Shown here piece by piece: positions 1-6,292 of a stretch of DNA of 6,431 nucleotides. The translations under genes and the position numbers were made by a program. The notes under the pieces were generated by a model that had not been told where the DNA came from, did not search any database, and saw only the letters and a program-made list of their open reading frames with translations. How positions within the stretch are numbered: position 1 is the stretch's first letter; each line of letters begins with the position of its first letter. Source of the DNA: an uncultured Clostridia bacterium (lineage in GTDB: Bacteria > Bacillota > Clostridia > UBA1381); NCBI GenBank assembly GCA_934481375.1, contig CAKSPN010000107.1:1-6431 (forward strand). The letters run 5' to 3'.

Positions 1-1348
1 GTTGCCGATAAAAGCAGCGGTTCGATACAGAATAACTGCGGCTTGCTCACGTGTAATATATGCGTCGGGAGCAAAAGTTCCGTCACCCATTCCCTCGATT
101 ATTCCCATTGCTGCTAAAGTTTCGGCTTCGGTATAATAACAGTCGGAAAATTTATTGCCGCTTGCATTTTGAATACCCTTTTCCGATAATATATCCTGCA
201 TTGCAAAGTCAATCCCCATTCTTGAATCGGTGTCGGGACTGAATTCGGTTGCCGTAAGGCGGTATATAAGCCTGCAAAATTCATATCGTGTAATCGGCTG
301 TGTGTATTTGGCGGATAAATCATATACCATTAAGTTGCAGGCGGCGGCTTTTTCCGTTTCGGGTACTGCCCATTCGCTTGCGCCTGACGTTATCAGCAAG
401 TCTTTTTTGGGAATTTCAATATCATCGGTTTGCGTAAATTCTCTTTGCTTTTCCCCTTTGTATTTCACTTCCGCAACTTCGTTGAAATAAGTATAATTTA
501 AGGTCATATCCGCACTGTTAAGTGCGCTTCTCGAATTGCCGACAGCAGGCAGATACCACACATAATTCTGCTTTGTTTCGCCGTGCGAGTCATATGCTTT
601 TCCGTACTTGCCGGCAATAATACCGCCGTTTGAATATACAATATACGATTTGCTTTTATCTTTGTTCCAAAGCTTTACATAATTTCCCGAAAGGTCATAT
701 ACCGACAGCGGAGCTATAACCCGATCGTAATTAAAATTCCAGTATACCTTTAACCAATCCGCCAAATCTTCATAATCAATATCTGCACAGGTTTTTTCGG
801 TGTTATTTACAATTATGCCGCTGTTTATTTCATTTATATCATCTTCGCCTATAACGTTATGAAACGGCATAAAGGGAAGCATGAATAAAGTATTTTTAAA
901 ATCAATATGGATTTGATGTGTTTCATCACTCCAGTTATAACTGCCGTATTTTGCAAGCTCATCGCTCTGAATAAGCACCGTCCCGTTTTCCAGTTCAAAT
1001 ACATTTGCGGGAACGTCCGAATCAAGATACACCTCCGCACTTGTTGTATAAACCTTTAATACATCAGGTGAGGAGGGGACTTCTCTTGAACGGACTCCTT
1101 TTTCCTCATTGCGTGTAACTTTGTAAACGTTATTTTCCTTTTCAACGTCGAAGCCGTAATATTCAAGCTCCTCTACGGGCAGATATACAAAGTTATTCGG
1201 AAGCTGGGCGGCGGGAACGGAAATTCCGTTTATATAGCATATTATCTTTCAACTGCGTTTCGCCCTCATATTCACGTTCGGCGAATACCGCAGCAGAGGA
1301 CATAATCAGCATTGCCGCCGATAAAATAATACATAATAATTTTTTCAT
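1..1348 (-). pseudogene. Frameshifted SLH-domain surface protein with N-terminal stalk-like domain (partial, runs off the left edge)
   Basis: Likely a secreted protein held on the cell wall by S-layer homology (SLH) repeats. Translation starts at ATG 1348, with AAGGAG 8 bases upstream. The first 33 codons give a signal peptide (MKKLLCIILSAAML..., cleavage probably after AVFA). This frame stops at 1193 after only 51 residues. The next frame is open without a stop from 1248 to the window edge (416 codons) and continues the protein, so one extra base in the AAA at 1247-1249 would explain the break. In the restored protein, residues about 34-80 resemble a copper-amine-oxidase-N stalk unit (YINGISVP...YLPVEEL). 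Residues about 150-320 match nothing I recognise. Residues about 323-369 and 399-449 are SLH repeats (PITRYEF; FSD...GDGTFAPD..ITREQAAVIL). A third repeat probably lies outside the window. The start overlaps the AraC gene by ATGA, so the two form one operon. The length and domain assignment are secure; whether the lesion is real is not. Confidence 0.8.
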
Positions 1349-2202
1349 TTTGATTTCTCCTTGTGTGATTTCCTTGACGTTTTGACCTTCTCTTGTTTTT
1401 GCGATGATTTGCGCAAAGCCGACGGCGTGACGTTGAAATGGTTTTTAAACGTCTGGCAGAAATGGCTCAGGCTTGAATATCCGACGGTTTCGGCAATCGA
1501 GTCGAAATCCGAACCGGTATTTTTGACAAGCTCATATGCGGTGTTCATACGCAAGGTATATATGTATTTCTGCGGAGTGGTGTTGAAGAATTTCTTCATA
1601 AGCCGCACCAACTGCGCACTGCTGTATCCCGAAAGCCGCTGCAAGGCAGGCAATCCCTCGGAAATGTTCTCTATTGAATGCATTCGGTTTACTGCGTCCA
1701 TAAAGTTCTGCGGGACTTTGTCATCAAGGGGAGTCCGCACAATGAAATCACCCATAAATTCACCGAGGAGCAGCTTGTACATTATCTTCTTTTTAACTAT
1801 ATCGGAAATAAAGACTTTCTCACAAGCGGCAACTATGGAATTTTTCTGATCCGAATCAACGGAAAAAACAGTGAAGTCGGAGCTTTTTATATCATAAGCG
1901 TACATAAACGCCTCAAACTCGCTCGCTTCAACCGAAAGTATGTATACGACAACATCACTGCTGTATGAGCAGTAGTAATGATTTTGATACGGGCGCACGA
2001 TAACAATATCATTTGCATTAAGCTCTTGTTTCTCGCCCTCAAGCCAATGACAGCAGATGCCTTTTTCGACAAATATAATTTCGTAAAATTCATGCATATG
2101 CTTTGCATTGCCGAGCTGTGAGCTTCCCGAAATGCCCTGCTGCAGCAAATAGCCGTAATGCTGCAGAGAATAAAATCCGCTTACACGTGCCAAAGAATTC
2201 AT
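1345..2202 (-). CDS. AraC-family transcriptional regulator with cupin sensor domain
   Basis: A DNA-binding regulator of 285 residues, the usual size for cupin-type AraC proteins. Residues about 28-95 form the ligand-sensing cupin barrel, recognisable from HMHEFYEIIFVEKG and the following NDIVIVRP strand. Residues about 180-265 hold the paired helix-turn-helix AraC domain. The first HTH is near LQRLSGYSSAQLVRLMKKFF and the second near FDSIAETVGYSSLSHF. The family hallmark after the second HTH, F(K)NHFNVTPSALR, is present. The C-terminal 20 residues are a lysine/serine-rich tail. ATG 2202 has an excellent Shine-Dalgarno sequence (GAGGTGAT at 2208-2215, 5-base spacing). The stop overlaps the start of the SLH surface-protein gene by 4 bases, so that gene is probably co-expressed and possibly a target. 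Such regulators often sense sugars or other small molecules, but the ligand cannot be read from the sequence. Self-regulation is plausible but not shown. Confidence 0.93.
   Translation of the reverse strand: MNSLARVSGFYSLQHYGYLLQQGISGSSQLGNAKHMHEFYEIIFVEKGICCHWLEGEKQELNANDIVIVRPYQNHYYCSYSSDVVVYILSVEASEFEAFMYAYDIKSSDFTVFSVDSDQKNSIVAACEKVFISDIVKKKIMYKLLLGEFMGDFIVRTPLDDKVPQNFMDAVNRMHSIENISEGLPALQRLSGYSSAQLVRLMKKFFNTTPQKYIYTLRMNTAYELVKNTGSDFDSIAETVGYSSLSHFCQTFKNHFNVTPSALRKSSQKQEKVKTSRKSHKEKSK
1357..1362 (-). promoter_or_regulatory. Ribosome binding site for the SLH-protein gene, inside the AraC coding region
   Basis: AAGGAG lies 8 bases before ATG 1348, within the last codons of the AraC gene (His-Lys-Glu-Lys). 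It fixes the start of the surface-protein gene and shows that the short first-frame fragment is a genuine translation start. It therefore supports a frameshift downstream rather than a mis-chosen start. Confidence 0.75.
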
Positions 2203-2224
2203 AGCGTATCACCTCTTTATATTA

Positions 2225-2253
2225 ATTATACTATGCGGCGTCGGCTTTGTCAA
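2225..2253 (-). promoter_or_regulatory. Sigma-A promoter of the AraC / SLH-protein operon
   Basis: Perfect consensus on the minus strand: TTGACA at 2253-2248, a 17-base spacer, and TATAAT at 2230-2225. Transcription would start near 2218, leaving a leader of only about 16 bases that contains the ribosome binding site. The -35 box abuts the U-rich end of the preceding gene's terminator. Confidence 0.87.
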
Positions 2254-2290
2254 TAAAAGCAATAATAAAGAGCGGTTTGCACCGCTCTTT
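2254..2290 (-). terminator. Intrinsic terminator of the lytic transglycosylase gene
   Basis: On the minus strand the hairpin begins one base after the stop codon. Arms AAAGAGCGG (2290-2282) and CCGCTCTTT (2275-2267) make a 9-bp stem with a 6-base loop, followed by a T-rich but interrupted tract (TTATTATTGCTTTT). The tract runs into the -35 box of the AraC promoter. On the plus strand no good T tract follows, so it acts mainly leftward. Confidence 0.78.
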
Positions 2291-2291
2291 G

Positions 2292-3281
2292 TTACGTGTT
2301 TATAAAAACAGTCCGTGTGTCCTGCTCCCATTCAACCTTTGCGTTGAATATGTCCATTACAAATCTTAACGGAACCATTGTACGGTCGTTGAGAACTTTT
2401 GCGGGCGCTTCAAGCTTTATACTGCTTCCGCTGACGTTGGCAATATCACTGCCTATTGTAAGCTTTACCGTTTTGCCGCCGTGCTTTATCGTAACGGTCA
2501 TAGACTCCTGATCCCACAGCACGTCCGCATTCAAAAGCTCGGAAATGCCCCGCACGGGAATGAGCGTATAGTTGCCGTCGATAAGCGGATACTGATCCTC
2601 AAATTCAACAAGATTGCCGTTTAAGCGTATCTTTGCGCCGATATACTCCATATCATGATGATAATAGCGCAGTACATGCTCTATGTATTCGGCGTCGCCG
2701 TATTTTTCATACTGCCAGTTGTCCGCATACTTTGCGGCGTTTATGCGCTCGCTGAGCCAGTCGTCGCCTTTTGCCTCGATTATCCTGTTTAAAACGGTTC
2801 TGCCGAAATTGTAAGACTGAATCATTTTCATATAATCGCAGTCGTACGCTATAAGTGACTTTGAAATGACCCATGCCGCATACGGTACGGCTTTTTCGGG
2901 GTCAAGCCTGTCGTTGAGCGTCCATTCCGTGCCGGTCGTGTCAAGACCGAACTGTTTAAAGCTTTTTTCATTGGTATACTCTATCTGCATAATTCCCCAG
3001 GCGGGGTATTCGCTCCCGTCCTCACGGTAGCTAAGGTTTCTTCCCGATGACTCCTGCATGCATATTGCGGCAAGTAAGTTCGGGTCAACGCCGTATTGAT
3101 TGCCTGCCTTTTGGAACAGACTGTAGTAAGATTTCACGGCGGAATTAAGATTGCTTGTTCCTATCTGTATTCCCTCCATGGAAGTCCCACGATGGTCGGG
3201 GATAGCCCCTGAGGCAAACGCCGTTATGCTTGAAAACATAACCGCCGCCGCACAGATAATTCCTGTAATTCTTTTGTTCAT
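2292..3281 (-). CDS. Secreted lytic transglycosylase (SLT fold) with C-terminal copper-amine-oxidase-N-like stalk domain
   Basis: A predicted peptidoglycan-cleaving enzyme of 329 residues, exported to the cell wall. Residues 1-23 are a signal peptide (MNKRITGII..., likely cleaved after AFA). Residues about 50-170 form a goose-lysozyme/SLT-type domain. Its signatures are ES at 77-78 (catalytic Glu77 in AAICMQESSGR), GIMQI at 96-100 and YNFG at 157-160. Residues about 214-329 are a two-part stalk domain (IRLNGNLVEFE...LIPVRGISELLNADVLWD, then NDRTMVPLRFVMDIFNAKVEWE), of the type named copper amine oxidase N-terminal domain. No copper chemistry is implied; such domains are thought to act as cell-wall attachment or spacer modules. 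I chose ATG 3281 because GGAGG (3288-3292) lies 6 bases upstream and the signal peptide begins there; an in-frame ATG at 3305 lies in the promoter's -10 box. The gene is monocistronic, with its own promoter and terminator, and divergent from eno. Its physiological role (growth, spore germination or remodelling) is not determinable here. Confidence 0.9.
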   Translation of the reverse strand: MNKRITGIICAAAVMFSSITAFASGAIPDHRGTSMEGIQIGTSNLNSAVKSYYSLFQKAGNQYGVDPNLLAAICMQESSGRNLSYREDGSEYPAWGIMQIEYTNEKSFKQFGLDTTGTEWTLNDRLDPEKAVPYAAWVISKSLIAYDCDYMKMIQSYNFGRTVLNRIIEAKGDDWLSERINAAKYADNWQYEKYGDAEYIEHVLRYYHHDMEYIGAKIRLNGNLVEFEDQYPLIDGNYTLIPVRGISELLNADVLWDQESMTVTIKHGGKTVKLTIGSDIANVSGSSIKLEAPAKVLNDRTMVPLRFVMDIFNAKVEWEQDTRTVFINT

Positions 3282-3303
3282 AATAAACCTCCGTTCTGAG
3301 GAC

Positions 3304-3332
3304 ATTATACACTATAACCGAATGTTCGTCAA
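3304..3332 (-). promoter_or_regulatory. Sigma-A promoter of the lytic transglycosylase gene
   Basis: Minus strand: TTGACG at 3332-3327, a 17-base spacer, and TATAAT at 3309-3304, one mismatch in twelve. The expected start near 3297 gives a leader of about 16 bases. The -35 region also contains TGACGAA (3331-3325), which fits the loose Spo0A box TGNCGAA. This may be chance, because a -35 box followed by AA resembles that motif. Confidence 0.82.
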
Positions 3333-3419
3333 TGTTTTATATTGGCTGTGTATAAAGCAAGTGGAAAAACGGCAAAATAATTCCGAAGTCCGAAAGGGAT
3401 TTTGAAAGGAGTTTTATAT

Positions 3420-4688
3420 ATGAAGCAATACATTGAAATTACGGACGTCTTTGCAAGAGAGGTTATGGACTCAAGAGGAAATCCGACGGTCGAGGCGGAG
3501 GTTCATACGGGATACGGCGTGGGGAGAGCGATTGTTCCGTCGGGAGCGTCAACGGGAAAGTATGAGGCGGCGGAACTGCGTGACGGTGACAAAAAGCGCT
3601 ACGGAGGCAAGGGAGTGAAAAATGCGGCGGAGCATGTGAACACAAGAATTGCCGATGAGCTTATCGGAATGAATGTTCTCGATCAGCGCTTGATTGATCT
3701 GAGAATGTGTGAGCTTGACGGAACGGAGAACAAATCAAAGCTTGGCGCAAACGCAATATTGAGCGTGTCGCTTGCGGCGGCAAAAGCGGCGGCGGCAAGC
3801 CTTGATATACCTCTGTACCGATATATCGGGGGTGTAAATCCGCATATTATGCCCGTGCCGATGATGAATATTTTAAACGGCGGTGCGCACGCAAATAATA
3901 ATGTGGACATACAGGAATTTATGATAATGCCGTTCGGGGCAAAAACGTTCAGACAGGGACTGCGCTGGTGCAGTGAGGTGTTTTATTCGCTTAAAAGCGT
4001 GCTGTCGGATATGGGAAATACCACGGCGGTCGGCGATGAGGGCGGATTTGCGCCGAACCTCGAAACGGACGAACAGGCGCTTGATATTATCGTGTCGGCA
4101 ATTGAAAAAGCGGGATATATTCCTGGCGAGGATTTTAAAATAGCGATAGACGCCGCCGCGTCGGAATGGGAAACGGACAGCGGATATATGCTCCCCAAGG
4201 CGGGGGTAAGGAAAACGTCCGACGAGCTTATAAAATACTGGTCGGGACTTATTGAAAAATATCCTATATTCTCTATAGAGGACGCTCTCTCCGAGGAGGA
4301 CTGGGACGGCTGGATACGCCTTACGTCTCTGTTGGGCGATAAGGTACAGCTTGTGGGCGATGATCTTTTTGTAACAAATCCAAAACGTCTGGAAAGAGGA
4401 ATTGAATGCGGCGCAGGAAATTCGATACTGATAAAGCTTAATCAGATAGGCACGCTTACGGAAACGCTTGATGCGGTCGAAACGGCGCATCGTGCCGGAT
4501 ACAGTGCGGTTATATCGCACAGAAGCGGCGAAACGGAGGATACAACAATTGCGGACATTGCCGTTGCGGTAAATGCCGGGCAGATAAAAACGGGAGCGCC
4601 GTCAAGAACGGACAGAGTTGCGAAGTATAATCAGCTTTTGAGAATAGAAGAAGAGCTGTACGGAACAAGCAAGTACGGCAGAAACTAA
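3420..4688 (+). CDS. eno: Enolase (phosphopyruvate hydratase)
   Basis: Catalyses the reversible dehydration of 2-phosphoglycerate to phosphoenolpyruvate in glycolysis; cytosolic and Mg-dependent. The 422 residues are slightly below the usual roughly 430 because the C-terminal tail is short. The N-terminal capping domain (about 1-130) has the mobile loop SGASTG at 41-46. The barrel has NGGAHANNNVD with His157, GDEGGFAPN with catalytic Glu207, metal ligands Asp244 (AIDAA), Glu287 (SIED) and Asp314 (GDD), catalytic Lys339 (LIKLNQIGT), and the substrate-binding SHRSG at 366-370 and Lys390. All key residues are present, so it should be active. ATG 3420 is chosen because AAAGGAG (3405-3411) sits 8 bases before it; a TTG at 3402 lies upstream of that site. 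The gene stands alone, divergent from the transglycosylase and outside a gap-pgk-tpi-pgm cluster within this window. A weak -10-like TATAAA at 3351-3356 may be its promoter, but no convincing -35 accompanies it. Confidence 0.98.
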   Translation: MKQYIEITDVFAREVMDSRGNPTVEAEVHTGYGVGRAIVPSGASTGKYEAAELRDGDKKRYGGKGVKNAAEHVNTRIADELIGMNVLDQRLIDLRMCELDGTENKSKLGANAILSVSLAAAKAAAASLDIPLYRYIGGVNPHIMPVPMMNILNGGAHANNNVDIQEFMIMPFGAKTFRQGLRWCSEVFYSLKSVLSDMGNTTAVGDEGGFAPNLETDEQALDIIVSAIEKAGYIPGEDFKIAIDAAASEWETDSGYMLPKAGVRKTSDELIKYWSGLIEKYPIFSIEDALSEEDWDGWIRLTSLLGDKVQLVGDDLFVTNPKRLERGIECGAGNSILIKLNQIGTLTETLDAVETAHRAGYSAVISHRSGETEDTTIADIAVAVNAGQIKTGAPSRTDRVAKYNQLLRIEEELYGTSKYGRN

Positions 4689-4693
4689 AACAG

Positions 4694-4721
4694 AAAAAGT
4701 GCGGATATCCGCACTTTTTTT
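4694..4721 (+). terminator. Strong intrinsic terminator of eno
   Basis: Five bases after the eno stop, an 11-bp stem (AAAAAGTGCGG / CCGCACTTTTT) encloses the loop ATAT and ends in a seven-T run. The core GTGCGGATATCCGCAC is a perfect palindrome. The A tract on the left makes it able to work in both directions. It separates housekeeping eno transcription from the sporulation operon that starts about 30 bases later. Confidence 0.93.
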
Positions 4722-4726
4722 GATTG

Positions 4727-4733
4727 TTCGACA
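4727..4733 (-). promoter_or_regulatory. Putative Spo0A box upstream of spoIIA
   Basis: Read on the minus strand this is TGTCGAA, an exact match to the core 0A box, within TTTTGTCGAACAAT. It lies about 20 bases upstream of the sigma-H -35 element, roughly 60 bases before the expected transcript start. In Bacillus subtilis phosphorylated Spo0A activates spoIIA through such boxes together with sigma-H RNA polymerase. The match is a seven-base motif, so the position and gene context carry much of the weight. Confidence 0.6.
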
Positions 4734-4752
4734 AAACCTCTTATTTTTTTAT

Positions 4753-4782
4753 AGAGGAAAATCGAATACGAAAGCAGTATTT
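4753..4782 (+). promoter_or_regulatory. Putative sigma-H promoter of the spoIIA operon
   Basis: AGAGGAAAA at 4753-4761 fits the sigma-H -35 consensus RNAGGAWWW perfectly. After a 12-base spacer, GCAGTATTT at 4774-4782 fits the -10 consensus RNNGAATWW with one mismatch. The start would be near 4788-4790, giving a leader of about 27 bases before spoIIAA. Sigma-H is the known transcriber of spoIIA in Bacillus. No sigma-A promoter of comparable quality is visible in this gap. Confidence 0.65.
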
Positions 4783-4815
4783 ACTATATATAAGGAATGT
4801 TTAGGAGGTAATGTT

Positions 4816-5157
4816 ATGGAACTATCCATTGCGGGAAAATATAAAACGCTCATAATACGGCTCGACGGCGATTTGGATCATCACAGCACAGGCAGGCTGA
4901 GGGAGCGCATAGACCGTGAACTGCGGCGGACGGGTGCTGTAAATGCGGCGTTTGATTTCAGCCGTGTGTCGTTTATGGACTCGTCGGGAATAGGCTTTAT
5001 AATGGGCAGATATAAAATAGTACAGGCTCTCGGCGGCAGGATAATAATATACGGTATATCGGATAATGTGCGCAGAATTATAGAAATGTCGGGGATAGAC
5101 AAGCTTGTCGTTACGGCTAAAAATCTTGAATACGGTCTTATGGAGGTGAGAGTATGA
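4816..5157 (+). CDS. spoIIAA: Anti-sigma F factor antagonist SpoIIAA (STAS domain)
   Basis: The anti-anti-sigma factor of the sigma-F switch. Unphosphorylated SpoIIAA binds SpoIIAB and frees sigma-F in the forespore; SpoIIAB phosphorylates it to reset the switch, and the phosphatase SpoIIE (not in this window) reactivates it. The 113 residues form one STAS domain, close to the 117 of B. subtilis. Diagnostic motifs are GDLDHH at 18-23 and FMDSSGIG at 53-60, in which Ser56 corresponds to the phosphorylated Ser58 of B. subtilis. GRYK and the MSGIDK helix near the C-terminus also match the family. ATG 4816 is supported by AGGAGG at 4803-4808, 7 bases upstream; an in-frame ATG at 4699 lies inside the eno terminator and is rejected. 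First gene of the spoIIA operon; its stop overlaps the spoIIAB start by ATGA. Confidence 0.96.
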   Translation: MELSIAGKYKTLIIRLDGDLDHHSTGRLRERIDRELRRTGAVNAAFDFSRVSFMDSSGIGFIMGRYKIVQALGGRIIIYGISDNVRRIIEMSGIDKLVVTAKNLEYGLMEVRV

Positions 5158-5582
5158 CTAATAAAATGAAGCTGGAGTTTCCGGCAAATTCGGATAATGA
5201 ACGCTTTGCAAGAACTGTGGCGGCGGCGTTTATTCTTGAACTCGATCCTACATTGGACGAAATGTCGGAAATAAAGACGGCAATTTCCGAGGCGGTGACA
5301 AACGCCGTAATTCACGGCTATGCAAACTGCGGCGGAACGGTAACGCTTGAGGGGTACATAAACGGCAGTACGGTGGAGTTTGTCGTTAAGGACAAAGGCA
5401 CGGGCATAGAAGACGTCGAGAAAGCACGTGAACCGCTGTACACCGGCAGACCCGATATGGAGCGCTCAGGAATGGGATTTACCATTATGGAAACCTTTAT
5501 GGATAGCATAAGCGTTGAAAGCGCTCCGGGCAAAGGCACTACAGTGAGAATGTCGAAAAGAATAGAGCAGGTGCAGCAGTGA
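5154..5582 (+). CDS. spoIIAB: Anti-sigma F factor SpoIIAB (GHKL serine kinase)
   Basis: Binds and inhibits sigma-F in the predivisional cell and mother cell, and phosphorylates SpoIIAA using ATP. The 142 residues match the family size (146 in B. subtilis). The Bergerat-fold nucleotide site is complete: N box EAVTNAVIHGY with Glu46 and Asn50, G1 box DKGTGI at 80-85, and G2 box RSGMGFTIME at 104-113. Arg20, which in B. subtilis contacts both SpoIIAA and sigma-F, is conserved. ATG 5154 has GGAGG at 5142-5146, inside the end of spoIIAA. It overlaps spoIIAA by 4 bases and sigF by 4 bases (GTGA), the tight coupling expected for partners that must be made in fixed ratio. Related anti-sigma kinases such as RsbW are unlikely given the sigF neighbour and the close match. 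Confidence 0.97.
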   Translation: MTNKMKLEFPANSDNERFARTVAAAFILELDPTLDEMSEIKTAISEAVTNAVIHGYANCGGTVTLEGYINGSTVEFVVKDKGTGIEDVEKAREPLYTGRPDMERSGMGFTIMETFMDSISVESAPGKGTTVRMSKRIEQVQQ

Positions 5583-6292
5583 ACGATAACGCAGTTTTGA
5601 TAAAGCGTGTGAAAGAGGGGGACAAGGAAGCGCAGGACAAGCTGGTGGAAAATAATATGGGGCTTGTGTACAGCGTTGTGAAACGGTACAGCGGAGGGAG
5701 TTACGATGCGGAGGATCTTATACAAATAGGCGCAATCGGACTTATAAAAGCGGTAAAAAAATTTGATACAAGGTTTAATGTAAGATTTTCAACCTATGCC
5801 GTGCCTGTGATTGCCGGTGAGATTAAAAGATTTATGCGTGATGACGGAAGCGTTAAAATCAGCCGTACACTTAAAGAAACGGCAATGAAGGGTTGGCGTA
5901 CCGCCGAGGAACTGCGCAAGGAGCTGAACCGTGAGCCGACCGTTAAGGAGATTGCAAAAAGAGGGGATATAGACGAGGAACTTTTGAGCGAAGCTTTTGA
6001 AGCCGCCGCTCCTCCGACGTCAATATACGAAAAAATATATGAAAGCGGCGACAAGGAAATACAGCTTCTCGATACAATGGCGTCGCAGGGCGATGAAGAA
6101 AAAATGATAAACAAGGTTATGGCGGACTGCATATTGCAGAAACTTTCGCCCAGGGAACGGCAGGTTATGGTGCTGAGATATTATAAAAGAAAGACGCAGA
6201 CCGAGATTGCACATGAGATAGGAGTATCGCAGGTGCAGGTGTCAAGAATAGAAAAACAGATAATAAAGTCGGTGCGTTCGTCATTTTTGTGA
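5579..6292 (+). CDS. sigF: Sporulation sigma factor sigma-F (SpoIIAC)
   Basis: The first forespore-specific sigma factor, directing early forespore genes after asymmetric division. The 237 residues show sigma-70 region 2 at about 27-92 (AEDLIQIGAIGLIKAVKKFD, RFSTYAVPVIAGEIKRFMRD), region 3 at about 96-135 (VKISRTLKE, REPTVKEIA) and region 4 at about 185-232 (LSPRERQVMVLRYY, then the HTH TQTEIAHEIGVSQVQVSRIEKQ). Region 1.1 is absent, as in sporulation sigmas. The start is GTG 5579 with only a weak AGGTG five bases upstream, so translation probably depends on coupling to spoIIAB, whose stop overlaps it. It lacks roughly 18 N-terminal residues present in B. subtilis SigF. Sigma-G is very similar in sequence, and the spoIIA operon position is what decides for sigma-F. 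No convincing terminator follows. Confidence 0.95.
   Translation: MNDNAVLIKRVKEGDKEAQDKLVENNMGLVYSVVKRYSGGSYDAEDLIQIGAIGLIKAVKKFDTRFNVRFSTYAVPVIAGEIKRFMRDDGSVKISRTLKETAMKGWRTAEELRKELNREPTVKEIAKRGDIDEELLSEAFEAAAPPTSIYEKIYESGDKEIQLLDTMASQGDEEKMINKVMADCILQKLSPRERQVMVLRYYKRKTQTEIAHEIGVSQVQVSRIEKQIIKSVRSSFL

Noticed and set aside
1361..1849. 162-codon plus-strand open frame opposite the AraC gene
   Set aside because: It lies antisense to a clear AraC-family gene, has no recognisable domain or ribosome binding site, and its product looks like composition-driven shadow coding.
3282..3305. Longer transglycosylase starting at ATG 3305
   Set aside because: That ATG lies in the -10 region of the gene's own promoter, and the extension would precede a standard signal peptide; ATG 3281 has GGAGG at proper spacing.
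3328..3356. Possible eno promoter with -10 TATAAA at 3351-3356
   Set aside because: The sequence 17 bases upstream (GTCAAT) matches the -35 consensus at only two of six positions, and no exact extended -10 TGN is present; too weak to list as a feature.
3873..4520. 215-codon minus-strand open frame inside eno
   Set aside because: It is fully antisense to a highly conserved enolase; the Arg/Tyr/Phe-rich product is typical of a shadow frame.
4738..4757. Inverted repeat CCTCT / AGAGG upstream of spoIIA
   Set aside because: Only five base pairs around a T-rich loop; the right arm is simply part of the sigma-H -35 element.
4699..4815. Upstream in-frame extension of spoIIAA from ATG 4699
   Set aside because: It starts within the eno terminator hairpin, crosses the promoter region, and adds residues not found in SpoIIAA; the strong ribosome binding site at 4803-4808 fixes the start at 4816.
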